NCBI GenBank assembly: GCA_963969595.1
Contig: OZ018412.1
Coordinates: 27,590,339-27,654,338, forward strand
DNA length: 64,000 nucleotides
Direction: 5' to 3'
Source: Neckera pumila
Taxonomy: Eukaryota > Streptophyta > Bryopsida > Hypnales > Neckeraceae
The notes below the pieces were generated by a model, which saw only the letters and a list, made by a program, of their open reading frames with translations, was not told the DNA's origin and made no database searches. A program made the translations under genes and the position numbers. Positions within the stretch are counted from its first letter, which is position 1. Every line of letters starts with the position of its first letter. This document shows positions 1-12,520 of this stretch, piece after piece.

Positions 1-1680
1 TTTCTTCCAAAAAACACCCAAAACTGCCATTTTTTTAGCAAAGAGTGAAAAAAAATTAAAAATGTTTTTTTTGCACATCTAACCATAGGATCTTACATCT
101 AACTAGTATGAGAATGTGTGGAAAAAATTTCAGAATTTTTGACCGCACAGATTGCAAGATATCTGCGCTTAATGTGGAAAAAACAAGATTTTCAGCACAT
201 TGCGGGACCAGATTTTTTGACTTTAAACATTTTTAACTTAAATTTTTTGCACTACAGCGTTTTGAGCTTTAAATCTTTATAGTGAAGAACTGAGTTGAGA
301 GTCTAGGAAAAAAAAAATTCAAAAGAACTTAATTATCATTCTTTAAGAAATTGTTAAGTAGAAGTAGGTGCGAGATAGAAGGAAAATCTAAAATCTTCAT
401 ATATTTTTTATGGAATTAAAATGCACTAATTCCAATGGTGAGATTGTTCTAGCAAGTAAACTAAACCATTACAAAAAAAAAAAATTGAAAAATTACAAAA
501 ATTACATTCCAAAATGAATCCTATTAGTTATTTTTTTCAAGAAGATACTCTAACTGCCTGAAAAACAAGAATGTCCATAACTTCCTCATGACAAATCCAA
601 TTGAAATGAATCAAAGCTTTCCAAATAGACAAAAATATAATCTATGAGAAAAAAAATATTTTAAAAAAAGTTCAAAATTTTGCAAATTTTTTTTGCTGCC
701 CTCCCTCCCCACGCATTCCAAGAAATGGCATAACTTCTTGCTCAAAGGTCCGATTTCAAATTTTTTTTTCCGCCACATACCTCTCTCAATTCTTCACCAT
801 CTCAAAATTTTTCAAAGAATCACAACAAAATTTCAGCCCGTAGGTACCTGCCCGAAAACGCATTTGTCCCCCGAAGAGACAATGGGCTTTTAGGGGTTAA
901 CTTAAATTCTTGTATCTTGTGGAATTTTTATCCTATTCCTAATTGCAATTGTTTCCTAGAAGCTATTCAAATTTTCTATCTAGTTCTAAGTTTCAATTCC
1001 TATTTCTTGTGGTTTCTTATGTTCTAAATTGTATTCCAACTCCCTAATGTTACAACGTTAATGCTAATTAACAATCCTAATTTAATTCACTAATTTCACA
1101 ATTAAATAATAAAACAATAAAAGAAAGGTTTTTTAAGAACCTACTCTAAAAATCGCGGATTCGATGATGCCATCCTTGTTTACTGTCATTGTGATTTTGT
1201 TGTAGTCAAATATAGCGTCCATGTTGTTTTTTCCTTACTTTTCTTCAAGATAAAAACACAATTTCTTTCATATCTTCTTTCTTTTCTTTTTCTTTATAAT
1301 TTTCCTTTTCGTGTAATGTTGTCTTTTTTTTTGGGATATTTTCTTCAAATAAATCCTATCAAATCTAATGTAATGGAGACTTTGCTAATTGGTTTTTAAA
1401 AGTCACTCCAACTAGGAAGTAGCTTGTCAAGTTTTTTCTACTAATACTAAGTTGGGAACTCCTTCCAGAGTCAAACTATTCTTTATTTCGTTTTTTCTCC
1501 TTTTTTTCTTCTAATCTAATTAAAAATGTGTCTAATAAAGTCAACTATGCTTGGTTAGAAGCCTAATATTGACTTTATCGTCCCCTTACAACTCAACTTC
1601 TATATCTATCTAAGTTCTAAACTTCACAACGTATTTTATTGCAAGCAACTTGAAACTCAAAGGATCTATTTTTTCAAGTT
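1..1680. other. AT-rich non-coding spacer
   Basis: No reading frame of substance is seen. The stretch is rich in A and T homopolymers. It contains one recognisable dispersed repeat (350-655, listed separately). A more C-rich segment at about 690-895 reads as a short open frame, but without codon bias or any recognised domain. Confidence 0.6.
350..655 (+). repeat. Dispersed repeat, copy 1
   Basis: Degenerate but clearly collinear with 41,860-42,185. Shared landmarks in the same order are AAGTAGGT, AATTCCAATGGT, AAAATGAAT, AAGAAGATAC, GAAAAACAAGA and ATGAATCAAAGCTT. There are many point differences and small gaps, so it is old. No coding capacity. The family is not identified. Confidence 0.7.
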
Positions 1681-1949
1681 ATCAATACTCTGAAGGTGAG
1701 ATGATCCAAGACAAAGTGAGGTTACAAAATTGCAGTTTTTTCCAAAGGAATTTGAAAATCAATTTGTCTGCTGGAAGGCTGCTGAGTGATGGTTGACTTT
1801 TTAGGATCTGTACTGTATCCCCGCCTTTTGCTGGTTCTGGAACTTGGAATCGAGCTCTGGTTCGGGACTTCTGGACCTTCCCTCTCTGAAATTTTAAATC
1901 TTTAATTGAAATTAAGCACTCCCTGGCAGGGTTGTTACACCGGACAAAT

Positions 1950-2295
1950 TGCCTGCCCGCCTGCCCGCCCACCCGCCCGTCCGATTGAGGCTTTGCCCGT
2001 CCGATGTAGTCAACATGTTGTTGACTTTATGTGAAGTTAAAAAATGTTGACATGGAATTATCTGGCTGCCAACTCAGACTCCGGGTGCGAACTTAAGTCG
2101 GATAGGGCACAGACTCGTGTCAAGGCGCTGACGAAAATTGGGTTTGGGCATGGACTCATGTTAGGGCGCGGATAGAAGACAGGAGGGGCGTGGACTCGTG
2201 TCAGGGCGAGGACTCATGTCGGTGCGGGGACTGAAGTCTGATTGGGCGCGGACTTTAACATAGGCGCCAACGGTATTTGGTTGGGGCGCAGATGT
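1950..2295 (-). repeat. GC-box minisatellite, mainly reverse orientation
   Basis: A short forward stretch at 1,950-2,005 (CCCGCCCGTCCG type) is followed by 2,085-2,295, where units such as GGGCGCGGACTC and AGGGCGAGGACTCATGTC recur about every 20-25 bases. Read on the minus strand the unit is roughly GAGTCCRCGCCCT. This is the same motif family as the arrays at 4,515, 42,866, 44,862, 47,270 and 59,700. This array faces the opposite way from the one at 4,515-4,740, so the two bracket the kinase-like pseudogene. Confidence 0.7.
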
Positions 2296-2905
2296 TGGTG
2301 CTCATTTTCCTCTTTGGAAATGCTACATTATTACATCCCTTCCTTTTTGAAGATGACAGATGACCTCCATTTTATAGCCAAACATTTTTGGATTAAAACT
2401 TGGTAGTTACATACACATTTATACAATAGACATTTGTTTATTATTTTGTATCTTCTATCTGCGTCAAGTGTTTGAATTAGGGTTATAATTGCATCATTCA
2501 AGAGTTTGGACATACATAGGTCATCAATTTCTACTTCATGCCAACGAAAATGAAAATAGTAATTGGAAACAATAGTGTTTTGAATATATCTATAGTTTTA
2601 TATATAGAACAGTGTTTGGTTGAGGCAAAATGTACATGATCCTCTCTGAGGATAATAGATTAACAACGTTAACCTTTTCCTTCAACATAACTATTATCTG
2701 CAAAACTTTGTAGAGTGAAAAAAAGAAATTACGATCTTTGATATCAACACTCAGGCATACTCCAACAATATGGTGCCATCCTCAATTTATCAAGAACATC
2801 CGGGATGGACGCCCTTTCTTGCAAATCTTCATTTTGAAGGCTTTTCAATTTCAATTGTAGGTTTGTATATTTCCACAACTGGTCTTTGCGAAATTAAGTT
2901 GGATC
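2296..2905. other. Non-coding spacer
   Basis: AT-rich; short open frames show no recognisable motif. It lies downstream of the minus-strand kinase-like pseudogene and probably includes its former 3' untranslated region. Confidence 0.5.
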
Positions 2906-4201
2906 CTAGTCTTGTTTCCAGATTTGAGCTGCTATCCATCCTGTGGCATATGCACCAGCAGCTTTAGAGTATACATGTTTTTTTTCCATGACCTCAAGTG
3001 AGTTAGCTGAGCCTTGCTCTCCGTACAAATAGAACACTTTCGAAGCAGCAAACCTTCGAGCTGCTTTCTCCTTATCGAGTGCCTCTTGGTTTCGGTAACC
3101 ATATCTTGATGGCGCGTTTTCCAGGACTCGGCTAGAAAGTCCCCAATCACAAATCCCCAAATATACTGTACCTTTTTTCCATGGAGCAAAATGGAGCAAA
3201 ACATTGGATGTAGATATGTTGTTGTGTATGTAGTTTGCCTTGTGGCATTTTCTCACAATAACAAGCAATGACAGTGCCAAGTTCACTCAATTTTTGCAAA
3301 ATGTGGCAACCCACTGCAACTCCTCAATTGTCAATTGGGTATCCGTTATCTTTACAATGTCATCCACTTCCATTGATTTGGGAACTTAGGAAATTAATTA
3401 AAGACCCCCCATTCCACCAAAGCGAATAGCCTTCCATCGTTTTTGGATGCATGTACGTCAATCTAATGATGCTGGGATGCTTCACCGGATATCCTGTAGC
3501 CTCAACCAACATCTTGCAATGTTTTGCCTTTTGATTTGTGGTCTTTAAGAGCTTTCCTGCAAACTCAAGCCAGGTGGGGATGTTCGAAAGTTTTGTAAGC
3601 CGCACCTTCCTCACGTGCTCGTATGCACCTTCTACCTCTTGTCCTGGCATTGTTACCACTTTTACTGACGGTGATAGCCAATACATCGATCCGCTCACAC
3701 CTTCATCTATAATTTTTTCTTCCTGTGTTTTTTTCCACGGTTGTTTTGTTTTATGGCGACTTACGCTAAAGTTCCAACACCATGTCTCAACTATGCGTAA
3801 TTTTGAAACAAATTCTAGATCTGCTTCATCCCAATTGCTCTTGTCCTCTTCTTCTTCATACAATAATGCCAATTGTCCACAACATTGGTAGTTAGCTGAA
3901 CCACCGTGTTATCCAAGAAGTTTGAGTACGACCAATAATTTGAGCAATTGTTGAATTGCTCCGATGCGGCAAACTTCTCGTCAAGCTCTCTCCGTAAATG
4001 TTCTACCAGCGCATCATAACCGTCGGCATTCCTGTTCACATAGTTTCTCTCTAACAATCCAATGCTTCGCACTTTGTAGAACTCCACCAATATTAGCCTA
4101 GCTTCATTTAAGTACTGTAGTGGAGGCCAATTCGGATTCTGCAGCTTCTTTGCCCTCTTCTTCCCTGATGACGATGAAGGCTGTAATGAAGCTGACGCCA
4201 T
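2906..4201 (-). pseudogene. Protein-kinase-like pseudogene
   Basis: Three overlapping minus-strand frames make one broken reading frame. The N-terminal part (4,201 to about 3,880) starts MASASLQPSSSSGKKRAKK. The middle (about 3,880-3,360) contains HPSIIRL and NGGSLINFL, which resemble the kinase N-lobe/hinge HPNIVRL and GGSL region. The last part (3,359-2,906) contains YIHNNISTSNVLL and LGICDWGLSSR, which resemble the catalytic loop (HRD-x-K-x-x-N-V-L-L) and DFG regions. The HRD Asp is replaced by Asn or Ile and DFG reads DWG, so it was probably a pseudokinase or a degenerate kinase. At least two frameshifts (near 3,880 and 3,360) and an in-frame TGA near 3,290 break it. Context: a TATA box at 4,494 and flanking inverted GC-box arrays suggest a mobile unit carrying a captured kinase-like gene; that part is inference. 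Confidence 0.5.
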
Positions 4202-4493
4202 TGACGTTTGTGTTGGTAGAAGTCTTTCTTCATCAATCTACTCCATGTCTACGAGCAGCGGACGCTTCCCAGACAAACCACTTCCTTCTGCTTGCATATT
4301 GAAATCGTATTCTTTGTATATGATTGATGAATAGTCCAAAGTGATGTTTGTTGAAAAAAACGACAAAAAACCCGGGTATGCTATTAGGGCCAAGCCCCAA
4401 ACTCCACCGATCTCCCTTATTAGACCACTGAGTGAGCTAACATAGGAGGCATTCGGAGAGGGCTTGACAAGGAATAAGTGGAGTGGAGAGGGG

Positions 4494-4501
4494 ATTATAT
4501 A
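4494..4501 (-). promoter_or_regulatory. TATA box for kinase-like gene
   Basis: TATATAAT on the minus strand, about 290 bases upstream of the ATG at 4,201 and immediately downstream (in transcription sense) of the GC-box array 4,515-4,740. The same array-then-TATA-then-gene order recurs at 47,270-47,811. Confidence 0.45.
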
Positions 4502-4514
4502 GAATTATAGACCC

Positions 4515-4740
4515 CGCCCTTGAACCCGCATGTGCCCGGCTATGTTCCTGCGCCTGTCCCTGACGTTCCCGCTTGACATCCGCGTGCGCAAAACTTGCGT
4601 TTCCGCCTGTCCGAATAGCGCGCCCACCCGTCCAACAACGTCCCCGCCCTGGTTGGTTACGTCTCCGCCCTGGTTGGTTTTGAGTCCCCGTCCGTGGGGG
4701 TCGATGGCATCCCCGCCCTGTCCATTAAGTCCCTGGTAGC
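4515..4740 (+). repeat. GC-box minisatellite, forward orientation
   Basis: Irregular repeats of ACGTCCCCGCCCTGG and TGCGCCTGTCC type. Two adjacent near-perfect units read GTCCCCGCCCTGGTTGGTT and GTCTCCGCCCTGGTTGGTT. Same motif family as the other GC-box arrays in the window. It sits just upstream of the minus-strand TATA box at 4,494. Confidence 0.7.
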
Positions 4741-5248
4741 CCTTCTTTTTTCATTTTTGGGCTGTAGCCAAAGTGGCTACACTTTTCCTTTTGATGTTGC
4801 CTACATGGCGAGGGCTACAGTTTTGTGTGAGAATTGTCATGGCGATGGTTTGTATTCTAAAAGATTAATGTGGCATAATTTTTTTACAAGTGGGGACACA
4901 ATCTGACACTTGAGAAAAATGATTTTGAGCTGAAAAGGCGATTTTTTGTGAAAGTGGAGACAAATTGTGGCACTTGGGAGATTTGGTACGAAGAAAAAAA
5001 GGCAAATTTGTAAAGTGCTCTAGCTAGCTTTAGGCACCATCTTAAACTGCATATAATGAGAAATTGAGGAACATTTTACTTCCACAATAAGTATTTTATA
5101 GATCATGATGTAAGGAAATAAATATTCCTTAATAGATAGTCTTCATGGATACAAACAGCCAAGCCAGGGCCCATCCATTGAAGACAAAGTCCTAGATTAA
5201 AGCATGGCTCTTGGACTCTAGATATATCTAGTAACCATGAAATTGAGC
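4741..5248. other. Non-coding spacer
   Basis: No supported gene. It separates the GC-box array from the 3' end of hAT1 and may include hAT1 3' untranslated sequence and terminal DNA. I could not find a convincing hAT terminal inverted repeat here. Confidence 0.4.
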
Positions 5249-8200
5249 TCAAAGCCCATAATGACGGTTTGCTCCTTCCGTCCATTGGTTAAATGCATCA
5301 TCATAAGGAAAATTTTCCAAGGTGAAAATTTTCTGAGAGTACATACCAACTACACACTCTAAATGAGTGTCCAGGGAATTCTTCAATTTATTCTTGAGAA
5401 ATGCCAAGGAACTAAAACACCTCTCATCTTCAAAAGAACCTAAAACTTGTACAATTGCCACTTGAGCCAACTTGTAATATTCTGAAAATGCTTTGACTCT
5501 AAGAACAGTGCAAGAATCCAAATAACGCCACAAGTGGGTTAAAGGGTTCAAGTCAAATGGAGGTTCCATGTGCTTTTTAGAATTACTGACCATGGCAAGT
5601 TCAAACAATCCTTGCTCAATCTCTAGCTTGTGACAATCTAGAATAGGAGGGGTTAGTCGCTTCACCTTGTCCACTTCAACCAATTTCAGCTTACAATAGT
5701 AGGACATAAGAACAGACAAGTGCTTGGGAAAACACTCCTCAGCTTCACCTTGCAACCAATATTGGGGGTACACAACACCAAGGGCGTCCATAACATGATG
5801 GGAAGGAAAAGGGGTGTCCAGCTCCCTCAATAGCTGTTGGGCTGCCCTTGCACAAAAGATGTATATGACTGACAATTTAGTGATAGAAATACATTAGACG
5901 TGAATTACATCACTAGGCAATCCTTCACCTTAAAATATAAAAAATAAAACCAGAGCTAAGACTCCAAGCAACCTTGCCATCAGTTCTTCACCTCTACCTG
6001 AAAACCATAAAATTTTCACTGCAACATTAAGCAACCTACACTTGTTGGAAGGTTTGCTATTCCAACAACAGGTTCAAATCATAGATGTAAATTTGAATGA
6101 CTTTGGATACATAAATTTGAAGCAAACTTGAAATACAGTGTTCACAAAAAGTCTACTAGAAAGGCTACCAAGGGAAATCTGAAGAAGGCAAGAATTACAT
6201 ACCTGTGCATTGGATCTTCACTACTGTGACTAGAGTTGCAAAGACATCTCTGTCTACAATTGATCCTTCATAAGTAGCCTAAATTTTCTCCCCATTAGCA
6301 ACAAAAATAAGTTGAGTAGACTTATCATTTAAATCAGACACCCACTTCATGTGGATTTGATTGTGAGAACACTCCAAAATGTTCTTAAAGGCCCAAAATT
6401 CTTCTTCAACAAATGCAGTGGCCTTATCAACATACAATGTGTAAAGTTGTCCCTCTGCTATTTTTAAAGCAGTTACAAAATTACAGATGTAAACATCTCG
6501 TTTTTGAGCAAAGGTGACCAACAAATCTATAGTTTCTAAAAGGGGTATGAAAACAGTCATCCCTAGGAGTGCATAGGGATCCAGCATCAGGTTCAAACAT
6601 TTTTGCAAAAACAAAGAAGAATTTCATGTCAATTGTCACATTAATTCATGTCAAACTGGTTTCTATTGCATAAAGAAAGAAGAATTTCATGTAAATTGCA
6701 CAAAATAAACTCCAATTGCCATGAACATTTAACCAACAACCAGCTACCTCCTAATTGTTGTGTCACTCTAAAATGCATAAAAACCAGCAATCAAAATAAA
6801 TTCCAACCTACTTACCAAAACTACAAAGGCAACTATGAAGTAAAAGCATGCACGCAAATTTCTTGAGTGAGTCCTAGAAGCCTTTGGTCTACAAAATCCT
6901 AATCCATGAATCGAGAAGAGGCGCCACAAATCTAGTCAGACTATAGCTCTACTAGAACTTGATGAGAACGTAAAGCCAGACCCATGCAACAAACTGAGGA
7001 ACATCAATGCAAACCACATCTTGAAATGAATTTAAATTAACTTTATAGAGTTAGTAGCTGAAGCTGGAGTTTCAACTAATTGCTACAAGACACTGTTGGT
7101 TTCTCATTATGACCTACGCCTGAGATGATTAAATTACTGTTGGAACTTCAATGTAATTCCGAGCTGGTCATAACCAATCTCTAATGCTAACATATAGAAA
7201 ACTATATTTAAATGATACTATCTTGATTGTTAGAAAATAATATAATTTAACTGATAAAAATGTTCATTGTTATGATATAATTTCCACAAGGTAATCCCAC
7301 CCAACTTTATTTCTTGTTACCCGATAACTTGCTTGCAATCTACAGAGTGTTGGGGAGGGCGATAACATTAGATTTGAAGCTGCAAACTGCAAGCGTGGCT
7401 CTGCTCTACTAGGTTGATTCTTTTACAGATGTCCAAAGAATTTACTGTACGTAAAGCAAAAAAGAGAAAATTTAGTAATGTTGGAGGAGGCACTCTTGAG
7501 TGCCACAGCAACTTGTGATGCCCTGAAATGGAAAGGGACACAACATGAGCCCGTGCTAATCTAGCACAAGCTGAAGCCACTTCAAGTAGCACGCAATCTC
7601 GGGAGGTACGAGAGAAATTGGATCTGAAATCAACTGACCTGGAAATTCTCTTGGAGCCTTAGCTATCCCTCACCATAGAAACGGACATGAATCATGTTGG
7701 GAACTTTCATAGTACTTCACAAACCTCACCCTAGGATTAAGAGTGGAGGCGCTGCAACATCAGTTCCTCGAGTTTACGACGTGTTCCAAGCCAAGCTGAA
7801 TTATTGGAGTCTCGAAGTAAGGAAAACAATCTACGTCTAAAGAATTTACTGTAGGTAAAGTAGATTGTATCTAATTTACAACATTGGGACTTATATTACT
7901 GCTAGAAGACCTTGGAGTATTTCTAATACAATGTGTGTAGCTTCAGGAGAATGGAGAGATATTTCAGAATTTGCCGATTGAGGGAAATTTGGATTTGATT
8001 CTATGATTTCCCTGATTCTAGTATGCACATAAATTCATATGAAGTTTCTTTAGCTAGTTTCTTGGAGCTAGCAATCCATTCAACTAGTCTAAACTCCATT
8101 TACAAAAAATTGATCCTCAAAGTGATGGTCTTATTTTGAACTTACATGGGCCAACTGCAATGCTGTTGATGTATGACATAAGTACGTCATCAGCCCACTT

Positions 8201-11200
8201 CAATTACAACAACATTTTGAGTTATTTTCGGAGCCTAGCAACCTTTCCCTCTGCCCTATAAGAAGGTGATGTTCACTAAGTTTTTTCTCTACACGTTTTC
8301 AATCTATGGAAAAAGCCTCTCACTACTGAAAATACCAATCATTGTACAATCACTCACCAGGAACTCAGAAATCCTTGATCTCAAACATTGAACCATATAA
8401 GCTGGAAGTCAAGAAAAGAAGGAAGCTGAAAAGTCAACTACCGTTCCCACAGACAAATGAAGAAACTCAAATGCAAAAACTCAAAGAGGTCTACGGATTA
8501 AAAGGAAAAGAAAAGAACCTCTTTCTAATGCTAACATTACTTTGCACATTAGCTTGAATGTGTAGTTTAGACAGATCTCCAGGTCCTCAAGAATCGTCTA
8601 GTTCCCACGTCCTGAAGAATCGTTTGGCTACTCCAAAATTAATCATATGCATTATTGTTTATTCTCTGGACTAAACCATGAAGCCGAAAGCCCTATCAAC
8701 CAACACACATGCCATCCTCGCTTCCCATGCAAATCTCAAGCTTTTCTAAAGTTACATTACCTTTTCGAAGGAAGAAACAACTACAATACAGTTGGACAGC
8801 ATTCTTTTTCTTTCTTATATCTAATTCTCGAAGGAAAACAATTAAAAGAGAATAATCCAACATATTCTGTGAGCTTATCCTGCTGTTGTTGATGGTTTCT
8901 TGAGAGTCCAAATCTTGAGGCCCAATCTCAGGAAGCACAGAGGGCATGCAAGCACTTGCTGTTAAGCTCCTCACCAGACATCTGTCCGTCTGCACACCGT
9001 CAGAACCTAATCTAATTACCGCACAAACTACTTGTCAATTCTACGTGATTTCAACGCCTACCAATACTGTAGTGTTGCATTACACTAGCAAAAGGTGCTT
9101 TGGTAATACGAATCTTTTTACAAATATAGCTACAAAATAAAGGCGCTTTGCTAACACGAATCTTTTCCACAAATCTAGCTACAAAGTAAAGGCGATTAAC
9201 ACAAGAAGCCACAAAGCAAGCAAGCAAGAAATACTATCCATTGAAATTCGAATAAATTTGGGAGCAAGCTAAAGATTTTTCCAACCTAAACAGGGAGAAT
9301 TGGCAACTGATCTTGAAAACACCTACTAAGTTGTGGATTCTACAATGGAATTGGACCTAAAACACTGACTCCTCGAACTGGAACACCAAATTGTTGGGCT
9401 TACTTGAGTGTTCTTTAAAAAACGGAAGAAGAGTGGTTCAATTGTTCTTTTGCTGTGTTTCAGGCCAAATATGAGGACATGCGCAAAGAGCTTCAAATCG
9501 AGGTTGCTCAGGGAGTTTTTATAGCCAAAATTACAGCACACCTACAAGGAGGACAGGTTGAGGAGACAAAGCTGAGTTTGATGGTAAGGCAAAGCGATAA
9601 TGTTAAAGTAAGGTCGTACAATGGAGGGAGTCAATCAATAATTCGCAGGAGAAGAGAAAAAGATTTCCTAAACACACACCAGATCATCACTCCACCCCTG
9701 CAAAAAACCCCATAAGCTGCATATCCTTTGTAGCTCTCTGAGTTAGATCCCTATGACGATAGAAACTAAGGCATCAGGCAGGCACGTAAAAGCAGGCAAA
9801 CACGTAGAGCTAAGGGAAACTTAAAATCAAAAATCAAAACAAAGGTAATTGAAGGTTAGTGAAGGTACTCCTGTCTATAAGAGAACGGAATCTAAATGAG
9901 AGCCACAGCCTCCAATTGCCAGCAGCAGTCCCAAACTATTTTAAAGTCCAAGCTGGAGTATACTTTGAGTTCCACAGCAAGCAATAGAGAAAAGACTTTG
10001 AGGCACAGCAGTTTGAGAACTCTAGCTGTTTGTAACACCTCTAATAACAAAGACTAAAGAGCACTGGAGTACCATACCATAGCAAGAAAAACAACACTAC
10101 AAGTACAAGAAAAAGGAGCCATACCTCAGTAGCGTCGTTCTTTCCAACTTCAGCCTTCATCTTGGCAAGTAGGGTTTGGTAGTCAGCTAGCAGCCTCCTC
10201 AGCGGCTCCAGCACGGACACTTATCTAGTAGATACTTGCAGAAGAGGTTTCAACCCTTTTGTCTCTATAACTTCAGCAAGTTTTTGATACTCACATAGTT
10301 GCTTAGGACTTTTGCTGAAGTACAAATGTGCTTTTTGAATGACCTGTTCTACAACTCCAAAGATCGGTAGTGAAGATAAAGATTGGCTGCAAGGTTGCAT
10401 TGGTGGGCCATGCAATGAACCCCCATGCAAAAAAGTACATACTTTGTTTGTATTTGAGTGGTCACACCACTGTGAACCCCCTGGAAGGTGCTGACTCTGT
10501 CAGCAACAAAACAAATCAATTTTAGTGAGATCTGCTCTAATGTGAGATCACCTCCACAGTGAAGGACCTTCATGATGACAAGTGTTAGGCAGTCTGCTCC
10601 AGCTCCATCAACCAATCGTTGTAGAGAAATCAAGTGAGGGATTCGTATGTAATTTTCCACTACATATGCATGAATACAAATCCAACTACCATTGTCTACA
10701 ATGGTGACTTTGTCACATGTGAGGGCTACAAAGTGGGTAGTACTAAGTTTCTTCTTCACAACATCTTTTACTTGGCAGTAGATGTATGTAGCCATCTGCC
10801 ACCCAGAGCTATCACTCCAGTGCATTTGTGGCAAGTTTGGCACATTTAAAAACGCATACAAAGCTTGTCTTTCCTCATACTCTACCATTGGCCGGCTAGA
10901 TGACAAGATTTGAAAAATTGTGCACAGTTGCACTATTTTTTTGAACGCGCCATAGAAGTACTTGTATTCATCTGTTGAAGGACTGAAGAAGGCTGTCTGG
11001 TTGCGAAGTGCCTCAAGTTGATCTAATGGTGGCTCATCTTTGACACGTACCACTCTCCAGCCTTTACATTGTATTTTGGCATATCGCAAGCTATTTTCTT
11101 CCTACCTTTGTGTTTTTGGAGCGTGTCCCACTTTGGACCTAAGATTTTAGGCTTTTTCTCAAAAGTTGAACAGACACTGCACTTCGCAAGATGGACGTGG

Positions 11201-11919
11201 CCATCAGTACCTCGGATTGGCTGTGCCCAGATCAACTTTGCAGCCCATTCGTTTTGGAATCTATGAGTCCGATCATAGTTCATCTTAGTTTTCTTTACTG
11301 GAGGAATCACTTAGAAGTCATCATCAGACTCCAAGTCTTCTTCTCCATTAGAAATCTCGACTAAATCTTCCCTCAAATGATGATGCATCTCGTGAGCAAC
11401 TTGTGCTGGTCGGCTACTGCTGGAACTCCCTCTCTGTGACAAGTTTGGAGGTTCAGACTCTACTAGCACTGTGTCTAGAGACACAGTCTTCAAAGAGATG
11501 TTTCTTGAAGAGTTAGTAGGCCTAGTATCTGATGGTGTAGAATTAGAGAGGACATGAAGGGGCTGTCCATTGCTGGGGTTTCTTGAACTCGTGAAGAAAC
11601 GGGCTATCAAAGTTGCCTCTCTTGCACCTCGACGAGACTTGGTATCTTCTGCACACACAACCTTCCCCTTCAACAGACGTCAACGAAGAGCGGCTTCTTG
11701 CTTTGCCTTGCGAGCATCAGCCCGAGAAGCCCTGGCTGCAACATTAGCCAAAATTACTTTGGCTGGAACCTCCTGCATGACAGTGTCTTCGGCTAGAACC
11801 TCCTGCAGGCCAATCACTTGAACCTTCTGCATAACAATGTCTTCAACCTCCTAGAGGCTGATCTCTTCTCCCTCAAAACTGGGCCCCTCCAATTTAGGAT
11901 AGACAGCTTCCTCGCCCAT
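5249..11919 (-). pseudogene. hAT-family transposase, ZNF862-like (hAT1)
   Basis: A three-exon cut-and-paste transposase gene. Exon 1 is about 11,919-10,125, exon 2 is 6,602-6,203 and exon 3 is 5,846-5,249; the intron phases agree. Exon 1 starts MGEEAVYPKLEG. It carries a BED-like zinc finger (CSVC followed by KWDTLQKHKGRKK) and then a DUF4371/hAT-like core with TCDKVTIVDNGSW, CFVADRVSTFQGVHSGVT and GVHCMAHQCNL. Exon 2 continues LDPYALLGMTVFIPLLE. Exon 3 ends with the dimerisation region (AIVQVLGSFEDERCFSSLAFLKNKLKNSL, split here for reading as AIVQVLGSFEDER and CFSSLAFLKNKL). It is broken. In exon 1 there are in-frame stops near 11,857, 11,680, 11,311 and 10,221, a frameshift in the A-run at 10,936-10,942 and another near 10,385. 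The exon-2 acceptor reads GCAA instead of GCAG at 6,603-6,604, and a TAG lies near 6,280. Family assignment is firm; termini were not located. Confidence 0.75.
6603..10124 (-). other. Large intron of hAT1
   Basis: 3.5 kb between exon 1 (donor GTATGG) and exon 2 of hAT1. AT-rich with no convincing gene. A 71-codon frame at 8,342-8,557 is Lys-rich and unrecognised. I see no transposon ends inside, though a degraded insertion would explain the length. Confidence 0.45.
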
Positions 11920-12239
11920 CGCAAAAGTCTGACAATCAGAGGAGCAAAAAAGCAAAAAGCTAAGTGTCGCAACCGGAATTTTTGGTTTTCCTCTGATTGT
12001 CTAAATAACGGAACGGAAATAGGTAATTAGGATCCGTATCCGGTTAGAAGGGCAGAAGGAAACTACGAATATGCAACGATAATCTAGTAAGGAGAAAACT
12101 GTATCTGATCCGGTCAGAATGTTAGTATTCAAGAGTGGAATCATATCCGGATTTCACCTCAAAACGGATTAGGGTTGGACCGGATCGAGAGAGGACCGGA
12201 CCGGAAAAGGTCATGATAATGTGCCAGGGGTCCTGAGAG

Positions 12240-12247
12240 TATATAAG
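12240..12247 (+). promoter_or_regulatory. TATA box of element A
   Basis: GAGTATATAAGGG lies 280 bases upstream of the ATG at 12,521 and 275 bases inside the element. A second TATATAAG occurs in the 3' tail at about 14,311. Pol II use is inferred from motif and position only. Confidence 0.45.
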
Positions 12248-12520
12248 GGCTGGTCGTCCTCATTTTCACTCCTTTACTCCCCTTGAGCTCTGGAGCTGAC
12301 CTTGAGCGCTTTTTCGCCTCCGTCCGCGCCAGAGCCGTTGATATATGTGCGTTTCCGGCTGGGTGTGTCTGAGAGTGTAGGAAGAGTAAAGAGCGTGTGG
12401 GTTGCAGGTTTTGTGAGTGCTTTCCGGTTGAGATCGGACGAGAGGAAGTGAGGAACGGGACGTGCGGCTAGGAGAGAGTGAGGTAACGATCGGTAAGGGT
12501 CCAACGGTCGTCTGGTGTCC

